Positions 1-5,750 of a stretch of 9,732 bases of DNA are shown in pieces. The stretch covers positions 1-9,732 of the forward strand of contig CANQEF010000033.1 of NCBI GenBank assembly GCA_947594675.1, read 5' to 3'. The notes beneath the pieces are model-generated. The model was not told the origin of the DNA and ran no database searches. It saw nothing but the letters and a program-made list of their open reading frames with translations. The stretch comes from an uncultured Bacilli bacterium (GTDB taxonomy: Bacteria > Bacillota_I > Bacilli_A > RF39 > UBA660). The translations under genes were made by a program, and so were the position numbers. How positions within the stretch are numbered: position 1 is the first letter of the stretch; the number at the start of each line of letters is the position of its first letter.

Positions 1-7
1 CAATTAC

Positions 8-36
8 AATATAATACAAATGTTTGTACTTGTCAA
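8..36 (-). promoter_or_regulatory. Strong promoter facing out of the left edge, with dyad in the spacer
   Basis: Leftward, a perfect TTGACA -35 (36-31), a 17-base spacer and TATATT (13-8) form a near-consensus vegetative promoter. The spacer holds TACAAA-CA-TTTGTA (28-15), a two-fold symmetric site placed where a repressor could block polymerase. The gene it serves lies beyond the window. Confidence 0.7.
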
Positions 37-51
37 TCGAACAAATTATTC

Positions 52-77
52 TTTATAAGGAGAAAATTCCTTATAAA
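52..77. repeat. Perfect 10-base inverted repeat between operon end and next promoter
   Basis: TTTATAAGGA (52-61), loop GAAAAT and TCCTTATAAA (68-77) are perfectly complementary. Neither strand has a U-run right after it, so it is not a classical terminator by itself. It may be a transcript-end stabilising hairpin or a protein site upstream of the promoter at 8-36. Confidence 0.6.
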
Positions 78-78
78 C

Positions 79-112
79 AAAAAAAAGACGCCTCCTAGAA
101 ATCAGCATCTTT
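79..112 (-). terminator. Terminator of the subunit 4-sipW-DUF5305 operon
   Basis: Leftward, AAAGATGC (112-105), a 13-base loop and GCGTCTTT (91-84) pair over eight bases with one wobble, followed by TTTTTG. The stem lies over the last codons and the TAG stop at 95-97. Confidence 0.7.
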
Positions 113-1384
113 CATTACATATTGATATACCTTATCAACATCTTCAACATAGAATTCACTCTTAACTTCGTTTACTTTTACATAAACAATTGGTTTTTCC
201 AAAGTATCTCTAGCATCAAGTAATTCATTAAAGCTTAATACCTTAATTAATTTCTTATTTGGATTCATTTCAAAACCATTTCTAGCAACAACAATGATTC
301 TATCATATTCTCTTAATATTTGAGATAATTTACGTTGATATTTACTCTTAGAATTAGAAACTTTAATCATTAATCTAGCTACTCTAATAATAATACCAAT
401 AGCAATTAGTAACATTACAAGACCAATAACTACATCAAAGATATTACGAGATTTCCATCCTTCTTCTTTTACAGTAAAGCTTTGATTATTATTTAAAGTT
501 TGGCTCTTAGAAATACCATAAGTTTGTACACCTAATGGAACAGTTAAAGAAGAAACCCTTCTAGGACCAGTACTTTCATTTAAGTAAAGTACAACATCTA
601 AATAAGCATCAGCATTCAAAGAATATCTACTCTTATAACTAGTTACATAATTATTATATTGTTTAAAATCAACTTCAATGTTACTAGTAAATTGAATATT
701 ATCAGCCTCATTAGAAACCTTAGTATTTGGTACTAAAACATCTTCAGATGTATATAATACTTTTTCTTCATTATCACGATCAACTATTCTTAATGAACCA
801 ACTACATAATAGTCAATATCATACTTTTTAGCTTTTGATAATTTTACATCATAATTAAAAGTAACAGGAATATTTTTAGTTATTAAAGAAAGATATTGCA
901 TATTCTGACCAAGACAACTCTCAGAATAATCAGTGTTTTCCTCTAAGCAAACCTTATAATCTACATTACTATTTTCACTATAATCAATAATTTCACTTTC
1001 ATTATAAGTAAATGCATCTAATAGTAATCCAGAGGCTATACCTAAGAATAACAAAGCAGATACAACCATTATCGCAACACGCATTTCATAGCTTAAATAA
1101 ATACCTTTACCAATATCATTAGATATTGTAGAAGATGTATCATTTGACTCTGCCTCTACATGTTTATATTCCCATGGCTCTTCTTCTTTTTCTTTATTCT
1201 TCTCTTCTTTGTCTTTTTTCTCTACTTTTTCTTCTTTAAATTCTTCATGCTTATCTTCTTTGTCATCTTTCTTTTCTTCATCTTGTCTTTTTTCTTCTTC
1301 TTCCTTAGTACTTTCTTCGAATTTTGAATCATCATCTAGAAACTTAAATTTTTCTTCTTTTTCTTTTTCATCTTCGTTTTTCAT
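95..1384 (-). CDS. DUF5305-like two-pass membrane protein with charged N-terminal tail
   Basis: A 429-residue membrane protein whose function is unknown. Residues 1-75 are almost entirely K, E and D (cytoplasmic, low complexity). A first transmembrane helix lies at about 101-122, an extracytoplasmic beta-rich domain of about 190 residues follows (two cysteines, 146 and 157), and a second helix sits at about 315-340. The C-terminal cytoplasmic domain (about 345-429) has VLSFNELLDARDTLEKPIV and ends FYVEDVDKVYQYV, which matches the DUF5305 pattern as I recall it, a family often beside SipW-type peptidases. I chose the ATG at 1384, one base after the peptidase stop, with AGGTGG 11 bases upstream; ATG at 1393 and GTGs at 1396 and 1399 are alternatives. 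Role in fibre anchoring or assembly is inference from context. Confidence 0.82.
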   Translation of the reverse strand: MKNEDEKEKEEKFKFLDDDSKFEESTKEEEEKRQDEEKKDDKEDKHEEFKEEKVEKKDKEEKNKEKEEEPWEYKHVEAESNDTSSTISNDIGKGIYLSYEMRVAIMVVSALLFLGIASGLLLDAFTYNESEIIDYSENSNVDYKVCLEENTDYSESCLGQNMQYLSLITKNIPVTFNYDVKLSKAKKYDIDYYVVGSLRIVDRDNEEKVLYTSEDVLVPNTKVSNEADNIQFTSNIEVDFKQYNNYVTSYKSRYSLNADAYLDVVLYLNESTGPRRVSSLTVPLGVQTYGISKSQTLNNNQSFTVKEEGWKSRNIFDVVIGLVMLLIAIGIIIRVARLMIKVSNSKSKYQRKLSQILREYDRIIVVARNGFEMNPNKKLIKVLSFNELLDARDTLEKPIVYVKVNEVKSEFYVEDVDKVYQYVMKDADF

Positions 1385-1385
1385 A

Positions 1386-2534
1386 CTAGTCATCACCACC
1401 TAAAATCCATTCATTTAGTTTTATTGTTGGCCATCCTATAAATTTGATATGAAATTTATATTTACCAACTATTTCATCACTTTCAACCAACCAATTATCC
1501 TTAGACTTATTGTAGTCCCCCTTAGTATGGTAATATCTTACTCCTTGAATATTCTGTATCTTAACAACACGATGGACTAAGATAACACCTTCTTTCTTAA
1601 AGGCAATTATATCACCTTCAGAAACTTTCTTATCTTTTTTATCTAAAACAACGACATCTCCTTTGTCAATTGTTCCAGTCATACTTCCAGATCCTATCGT
1701 AAGAGCTAGGTATCTGCCAATTCCACTAACCAATAAAACCATTGTTCCAAGTAATACGGCTAGTACACATGTAACTACAACTCCAATTTTCCTTTTCTTT
1801 AAATCTTTTCTACTATCAACAATCTTTTCTTTTTTCATAAAGTAAGATTTATTTATATTAAATATTAAAAGTAAAGGAATAACTGTTAATACTGTATTAT
1901 TTAAATAACTACCTAAATTAGGAATTATTGGTATAAAGAATGCCGGTAACTCCATCAAAACTCTATAAATAATACTATTAAAGCTTGAAGTATAATAACT
2001 TAAATAAGTAAGTAAAACATTTTTACTAATTATAGGTAATACTGAAGTAAATAATGTATCCAAGAAATCTAACCTAGTACTAATTTGTCCTAATGAAAAT
2101 CTTGTTACCAATTCAATTGCTGAAAAAACAATTATAGATATAAATATACCTGGTTTAAAATATTTACTTTTCTTAAGAATAATTCCTCTTATAAACTCTA
2201 TTATTACTATAAAAGCAGTTTGTTCAAATAAATTAACCAAAATACTTTTAAATGTTAAAGAGTAACCATTTCTTAAGAAACCAATAAAGTAACCCATTAT
2301 ATAAGTAATTAGGTAATAAAGAATAATCCAAATTATTATTGTTAATAGGACATCTTTAGAAGCTCTCTCTTCCCTTTGATGAAATCCCATAAGCCAAATA
2401 CTTAATCCTAAAGGTATAAGTAAGATAGCTAGATATACTAACATGTTAAAGCCTTTAATTATAAAGAATGTAAAGATAACAATAAATGCTAGTAAAGATT
2501 CTATCAAAAGAATTCTTTGAGATTCTTTTTTCAT
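1386..2534 (-). CDS. SipW-like ER-type signal peptidase I with polytopic N-terminal region
   Basis: A 382-residue membrane peptidase of family S26B, the SipW/archaeal/ER type that matures TasA-like proteins. The catalytic domain (about 275-370) has GSGSMTGTIDKGDVVV with nucleophile S284, then VILVHRVVKI with H321 in place of the lysine of ordinary bacterial enzymes, and YHTKGDYNKSKDNW with D340 and D346 as candidate acid residues. One transmembrane helix (about 251-272) precedes it. Residues 1-230 add about six or seven further hydrophobic segments. SipW of B. subtilis, about 190 residues, lacks such a region; longer forms occur in Bacillota and archaea. AAGGGGAGA precedes the ATG. It sits 18 bases after subunit 4, one of its likely substrates, and one base before the preferred DUF5305 start. 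Confidence 0.93.
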   Translation of the reverse strand: MKKESQRILLIESLLAFIVIFTFFIIKGFNMLVYLAILLIPLGLSIWLMGFHQREERASKDVLLTIIIWIILYYLITYIMGYFIGFLRNGYSLTFKSILVNLFEQTAFIVIIEFIRGIILKKSKYFKPGIFISIIVFSAIELVTRFSLGQISTRLDFLDTLFTSVLPIISKNVLLTYLSYYTSSFNSIIYRVLMELPAFFIPIIPNLGSYLNNTVLTVIPLLLIFNINKSYFMKKEKIVDSRKDLKKRKIGVVVTCVLAVLLGTMVLLVSGIGRYLALTIGSGSMTGTIDKGDVVVLDKKDKKVSEGDIIAFKKEGVILVHRVVKIQNIQGVRYYHTKGDYNKSKDNWLVESDEIVGKYKFHIKFIGWPTIKLNEWILGGDD

Positions 2535-2552
2535 AAAATCTCCCCTTTTTAA

Positions 2553-3218
2553 CTAATTATCATTAAGTTGATTAAATATCATTGATAAATTTAAATTGGT
2601 GACTCTTACATCATCACTAGGTAAATCAGCATCAGTAGCACTAGATTTAATTGCAAAAGTCAAAGTCATCTCTTTACTTTGTTGGGCTGCAATAACATCT
2701 CCTTCATTAACTTTACCTGAGCCAGAATCTCCACTATAATTCAATGTTATATCTAGGTTATCACACAATCTTTTACCATCTGCATCATTAGGATCAGTTT
2801 TTCCATCTAAAACACCAGGTTTTCCTGTTACGGAGCTTAATCCCTCACAAATTGGTATCATATCAGAAATGACTCCAATGACTGCTCCAATAGTACCATT
2901 ATTTTTAACTTTAAATGTAACTGATGCTTTAGCGTTCTTACCATAAAGAGAAATAGTATTAATATTCAAGGTTGTATTGTTTTCTATTGATGGCTTAGCA
3001 CAGACTGCCTTACCTATGCAATCAGCTCCTGTACAAGTTGTTTCACAATCACTGGTAGCACTTTCAAATTTAACATCCCAATCAGCACCTTCAACAGCGG
3101 CAGAACCTTTTATTATAAGTTTTTGAGTAAGCATTGCATATGCCGTTGTCAAACCAGTAAGAACAACAACCAAGGCTACAATTATCATGATTTTAACCGA
3201 TCTACTGTGTCTCACCAA
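2553..3218 (-). CDS. Cysteine-rich SipW-type secreted subunit 4
   Basis: A divergent, 221-residue member of the same secreted family. The basic start (VRHSRSVK) and hydrophobic helix (about 9-28) end in TTAYA, followed by MLTQKLIIKGSAAVEGADWDV, the family's mature start. It lacks KPGD, but FKVKNNGTIGAV (102-113) keeps the NNG region. It has six extracytoplasmic cysteines: C58, C62, C67 and C73 in a short insert after the first strand, and C124 and C152, which align with the pair in subunits 1-3. The C-terminus (LNLSMIFNQLNDN) is less conserved. The start is uncertain: TTG at 3218 or GTG at 3215, both served by AGGTGGGAG; a nearby ATG is out of frame. Only 18 bases and no terminator separate it from the peptidase gene, so it is probably a minor, co-regulated subunit comparable in role to TapA. 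Confidence 0.82.
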   Translation of the reverse strand: MVRHSRSVKIMIIVALVVVLTGLTTAYAMLTQKLIIKGSAAVEGADWDVKFESATSDCETTCTGADCIGKAVCAKPSIENNTTLNINTISLYGKNAKASVTFKVKNNGTIGAVIGVISDMIPICEGLSSVTGKPGVLDGKTDPNDADGKRLCDNLDITLNYSGDSGSGKVNEGDVIAAQQSKEMTLTFAIKSSATDADLPSDDVRVTNLNLSMIFNQLNDN

Positions 3219-3244
3219 TCATCACTCCCACCTAGTATAAATAG

Positions 3245-3304
3245 AGTATAACACAATTTTTTTTTAAAGAAAACCTTTTTTTTATTATAAACAACTTTTT
3301 TACA
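3245..3304 (-). promoter_or_regulatory. Promoter of the subunit 4-sipW-DUF5305 operon, with TGTAAA box
   Basis: TGTTATACT is a good extended -10 (TATACT, 3245-3250). The -35 at 17 bases is weak (TTTTCT, 3268-3273). A TGTAAA box at 3299-3304 lies 48 bases upstream of the -10, ten more than in units 2 and 3, and is followed by AAAGTTGTT as in unit 3. An opposite-facing copy lies at 3344-3349. The rest of the 207-base gap is AT-rich and shows no gene. Confidence 0.65.
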
Positions 3305-3382
3305 TTTTTTTTTAAAATTTATTAGTATATCGCCTTTTGATAGTGTAAACTAACTGTCTATTTAAGAAACTAACTTATTACG

Positions 3383-3405
3383 AAAAAAAGACATTTCTGT
3401 CTTTT
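3383..3405 (-). terminator. Terminator of subunit 3 gene
   Basis: Leftward, AAAAGACA (3405-3398), loop GAAA and TGTCTTTTTTT (3393-3383) form an eight-base stem with a U-run, 20 bases after the TAG codon. Stem sequence is shared with the two preceding units. Confidence 0.82.
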
Positions 3406-3425
3406 CTAATACAAATCATTTAATA

Positions 3426-4064
3426 CTAAGCAGCTGTAGCTTGAACATAATTAAATACAAATGTTGGTAATTTTACAGTAACAGCAGCACTTGGTAATTG
3501 TGTAGACACAATATCTTTTAGATAAGTTGCAGTAATAACTACTTCAACCTCACTTCCTGCAGCTAATTTCTTATCACCAACTGCATTAGCACCATTAGTA
3601 GTTACATCATTACTATCATAACTTACAGTATAAGTTACTGTTCCACCTACTCCGTCATTAGCTGTACCACAAACTTTTTGCTTATCCTCTGGACTGCCAT
3701 CTGTACAAGTAATCTTATCTAATCCAACATCAGTACCTGTAATTGATGATAACTCAGCATCAATATCTCCATAATTGTGGATTTTAAATTTTAAAGTCTG
3801 ACTATCACCAGGTTTAGTAAATTTAACGTGTAAATCACTTACCGTAGTCTCATCAGCAGTATAAGTTAAATTACCACCAGTTGTTGGATTAAAAGAAGAC
3901 TCATCCATATGAACATCCCAAGTTGCTTTTTGTACCTCTGCAGTACCTCTTATTTCTAATTTTGCTGTCAATGCAGCATATGCTACTGATAAACATAACA
4001 CAGCAACACACAATGCAACAATTGTTACAATTTTAAATGATCTGTTATTATTATTTTCTTGCAT
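3426..4064 (-). CDS. SipW-type secreted TasA/camelysin-like subunit 3
   Basis: A 212-residue secreted paralogue, clearly the sister of subunit 2: the first 45 residues differ at only a few positions (NNNRSFKIVTIVALC..., SVAYA cleavage site at about 26-30). Runs of about 25 identical bases occur in both genes at a constant offset of 790. The mature protein starts ALTAKLEIRGTAEVQKATW. FTKPGDSQTLKFKIHNYGD (82-100) is the TasA-like region, and C120 and C132 are the conserved cysteine pair. GVGGTVTYTVSYD (138-150) and the C-terminus LPTFVFNYVQATAA complete the pattern. It is transcribed alone, with its own promoter, a strong GGAGGAG site and a hairpin terminator. A structural subunit role is inferred; a recent duplication is the simplest account of its similarity to subunit 2. 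Confidence 0.85.
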   Translation of the reverse strand: MQENNNNRSFKIVTIVALCVAVLCLSVAYAALTAKLEIRGTAEVQKATWDVHMDESSFNPTTGGNLTYTADETTVSDLHVKFTKPGDSQTLKFKIHNYGDIDAELSSITGTDVGLDKITCTDGSPEDKQKVCGTANDGVGGTVTYTVSYDSNDVTTNGANAVGDKKLAAGSEVEVVITATYLKDIVSTQLPSAAVTVKLPTFVFNYVQATAA

Positions 4065-4094
4065 AATTTTTTTCTCCTCCTTTATTATGTATTA

Positions 4095-4144
4095 AGTGTA
4101 TCACAAGTTTTTTTTATTGAAAAGTATTACTTAACAACTTTACA
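4095..4144 (-). promoter_or_regulatory. Promoter of the third secreted-subunit gene, with TGTAAA box
   Basis: TGATACACT gives an extended -10 (TACACT, 4095-4100), with a weak TTTTCA -35 at 17 bases (4118-4123). A TGTAAA box at 4139-4144 lies 38 bases upstream of the -10, exactly as in the second unit. It is followed by GTTGTT. A second box lies at 4160-4165, 21 bases further out. Confidence 0.65.
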
Positions 4145-4189
4145 CAAAAACATTTAAAGTTTACATTTTATTTAAAAATAGTATTTGTC

Positions 4190-4214
4190 AAAAAAAAGAC
4201 ATCTCTGTCTTTTT
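4190..4214 (-). terminator. Terminator of subunit 2 gene
   Basis: Leftward, AAAAAGACA (4214-4206), a four-base loop and TGTCTTTTTTTT (4201-4190) form a stem merging into a U-run, four bases after the TAA codon. Confidence 0.82.
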
Positions 4215-4218
4215 AACA

Positions 4219-4848
4219 TTAATCAGCTTGATTATAATTGAAAACAAGTGTTGGCAACGTAACCTTTACATTACCTTCTGGCAAATTATCAGCATTAACA
4301 AGTTCTTTATCATATGTTACAGTAATTGATACTTTCTTTGTATCTTTAGAATTTAATGCAAGTTTTTCATCAAGTCCAGTAGTACCATTTGTCAAAGCAA
4401 CACCATCGTAAGTTACTTTATAAGTTACTGTTCCACCTACTCCATTATTAGACTCACCACAAACTTTTTTAATATCATCTGCAGATGTTGCTGTTTCACT
4501 AGAACAAGTTAAACCAGAATCTAAACCTGTAATTGAGCTCAAAACTGCATCAATACTTCCATCATTTGTAATATCAAAACTCAAAGTTTGTGACTCACCT
4601 GGCTTAGTAAAAGTAACTGCCAAATCACTGATAGTTGTTTCATTACTAGTATAAGTTAAATTACCACCAGTAGCTGGAGTAAAATTCTCCATTTTTACTT
4701 TCCAAGTTGCAGCTTGTACCTCTGCAGTACCTTCAATTGACAAATTTTGTGTTAGTGCAGCATATGCTACTGATAAACATAATACTGCTACGCATAATGC
4801 GATTACTGTTATAATTTTAAATGATCTGTTATTACTATTTTGTTGCAT
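4219..4848 (-). CDS. SipW-type secreted TasA/camelysin-like subunit 2
   Basis: A 209-residue paralogue of the flanking genes, closest to subunit 3. The N-terminus NNRSFKI precedes a hydrophobic helix (about 11-30) ending in LSVAYA, the expected cleavage point. The mature start ALTQNLSIEGTAEVQAATW matches the family, followed by FTKPGESQTLSFDITNDGSIDAVL read in two stretches (80-102), the TasA-like KPG...NDG region. C115 and C130 form the conserved pair, followed by GVGGTVTYKVTYDG (136-149). The C-terminus is LPTLVFNYNQAD. The ATG has a strong GGAGGAG site and a promoter and terminator of its own. The absence of any LPXTG sorting signal argues against sortase anchoring. Function as a fibre or matrix subunit is inferred from family and from the nearby peptidase gene. 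Confidence 0.85.
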   Translation of the reverse strand: MQQNSNNRSFKIITVIALCVAVLCLSVAYAALTQNLSIEGTAEVQAATWKVKMENFTPATGGNLTYTSNETTISDLAVTFTKPGESQTLSFDITNDGSIDAVLSSITGLDSGLTCSSETATSADDIKKVCGESNNGVGGTVTYKVTYDGVALTNGTTGLDEKLALNSKDTKKVSITVTYDKELVNADNLPEGNVKVTLPTLVFNYNQAD

Positions 4849-4879
4849 AATTTTCTTTCTCCTCCTTTATTATGTATCA

Positions 4880-4929
4880 AGTGTATCACAAACCTTTTTT
4901 CTTTAAAAGTCTTTTTTTAAAATTTTACA
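4880..4929 (-). promoter_or_regulatory. Promoter of the second secreted-subunit gene, with TGTAAA box
   Basis: TGATACACT provides an extended -10 (TACACT, 4880-4885). The -35 at 17 bases is weak, TTTTAA (4903-4908). A TGTAAA box lies at 4924-4929, 38 bases upstream of the -10. Another copy (4947-4952) and an inverted copy (4979-4984) lie beyond it. Confidence 0.65.
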
Positions 4930-4985
4930 CTTTTTTTCTATAACTTTTTACACTTTACTTCTAATATCTCCTAAAACATGTAAAG

Positions 4986-5010
4986 AAAAAAGACATTTAA
5001 CTGTCTTTTT
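4986..5010 (-). terminator. Terminator of subunit 1 gene
   Basis: Leftward, AAAAAGACA (5010-5002), a six-base loop and TGTCTTTTT (4995-4987) form a nine-base stem whose 3' arm is itself the U-run. It overlaps the TAA stop by two bases. The stem matches those after the next two genes. Confidence 0.8.
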
Positions 5011-5668
5011 AACTAGCTTGTTGGAACATAAAAGCAACATCTGGTAATTTTATATCTACAGCATCTGTAGGAATTTGAGTAGCACTATTTAAAAATTCAA
5101 GTCTTACTTTAACTTTTTTAGAATCTCCTTGACCCAAATTACTATCTACACCAACAAGATTCTCACTAGTAACATCTTGTTCTCCATAATATACACTATA
5201 TACTACGTTAGCTCCTGAATTATTATTTCCTGTTCCACAAATAAGTTTTTCATCATTTGCTTTATTAGTAAGATCAGTAGCTCTTCCAGTACAAGTTATT
5301 ATACCTTTACCAGTTGATACTGATTGTAAATAAGCATCAATATCACCATTATTTGTAATAGGTACTTGTAATTCAGCATAATCTCCAGGTTTTCTTAAAA
5401 CAATGTGTAAATTCTTAATTAAAGTTACACCAGATTGTGATGTATCCTCATCATAAGTAACATCTACATCATCCCCACTTTTATCAATAGTAGGTTCAGT
5501 TGGCATTTCAACTTGCCAACTTGCAGCTTGTACCTCAGCCGTTCCTTGAATTTTTAATTGTTGTGATAAAGCAGCATAAGCTATAGATAAGCATAATACT
5601 ACTACACACATAGCAAAAATCGCTGCTATTTTAAATGCTCTATTGCTATCTTTAACATTTTTATCCAT
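5009..5668 (-). CDS. SipW-type secreted TasA/camelysin-like subunit 1
   Basis: A 219-residue secreted protein with the layout of the TasA/CalY (camelysin) fibre-forming family. A basic N-region (KDSNRAFK) precedes a hydrophobic helix at about 13-32 ending in SIAYA, the probable cleavage site for the SipW-like peptidase encoded downstream. The mature start ALSQQLKIQGTAEVQAASW is strongly conserved with its paralogues. LRKPGDYAEL (91-100) followed by ITNNGDIDAYL resembles the KPGD...ENNG stretch of TasA, a beta-sandwich feature. C126 and C144 align with a cysteine pair in the sister proteins. The C-terminus ends LPDVAFMFQQAS. It has its own promoter and terminator and a strong GGAGG. The family-level call comes from signal peptide, motif and context and is not proof of fibres; an adhesin is an alternative. 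Confidence 0.85.
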   Translation of the reverse strand: MDKNVKDSNRAFKIAAIFAMCVVVLCLSIAYAALSQQLKIQGTAEVQAASWQVEMPTEPTIDKSGDDVDVTYDEDTSQSGVTLIKNLHIVLRKPGDYAELQVPITNNGDIDAYLQSVSTGKGIITCTGRATDLTNKANDEKLICGTGNNNSGANVVYSVYYGEQDVTSENLVGVDSNLGQGDSKKVKVRLEFLNSATQIPTDAVDIKLPDVAFMFQQAS

Positions 5669-5693
5669 AATTTTTCCTCCTTATTATGTATCA

Positions 5694-5744
5694 AGTATAA
5701 TATAATATTACTAATTTTTAAAGATGTATTTTTTATATTTTACA
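5694..5744 (-). promoter_or_regulatory. Promoter of the first secreted-subunit gene, with TGTAAA box
   Basis: The -10 is TATACT (5694-5699). The -35 at a 17-base spacer is weak, TTTAAA (5717-5722). A TGTAAA box lies at 5739-5744, 39 bases upstream of the -10. The transcript start region TTGATACATAATAAGG is nearly the same as in the next two units and runs straight into the GGAGG ribosome site. A TTGACA (5750-5755) further upstream lacks a well-spaced -10. Confidence 0.65.
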
Positions 5745-5750
5745 TTTTTT

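Larger units (their letters stand above)
3383..5744 (-). repeat. Tandem array of three promoter-subunit-terminator units
   Basis: Three consecutive units of about 0.8 kb each hold the same parts: TGTAAA box, promoter, signal-peptide gene and AAAAGACA/TGTCTTTT terminator. Distances between equivalent -10 elements are 785 and 814 bases. The two left units share exact 24-25 base runs at 3629-3653 and 4419-4443 and at 3858-3881 and 4648-4671. The signal-peptide and leader segments (about 3973-4144 and 4757-4929) are also alike. This indicates duplication, with the right-hand unit the oldest or fastest-changing of the three. Confidence 0.8.

Noticed and set aside
1209..1403. Plus-strand open frame rich in serine and phenylalanine
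   Set aside because: It is the mirror of the lysine/glutamate tail of the DUF5305-like gene on the other strand (AAG/GAA codons read backwards as CTT/TTC). It has no ribosome site and an unlikely composition.
1663..1845. Plus-strand open frame of 60 codons
   Set aside because: Lies antisense inside the catalytic domain of the signal peptidase gene, without a Shine-Dalgarno or family resemblance.
1845..2534. Polytopic part of the peptidase as a CPBP-type intramembrane protease
   Set aside because: The EFIRG stretch lacks the paired glutamates of the EExxxR motif and the later conserved histidine is not found.
4849..4886. Conserved 5' leader of the subunit genes as a riboswitch
   Set aside because: The leader is only about 30 bases and consists of the transcript start and the ribosome site; too short to form an aptamer.
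3383..5744. Repeated intergenic segments as a CRISPR array or insertion sequence remnants
   Set aside because: Repeats are about 0.8 kb apart, each tied to a gene as leader or terminator; no short regular spacers, transposase or terminal inverted repeats are seen.
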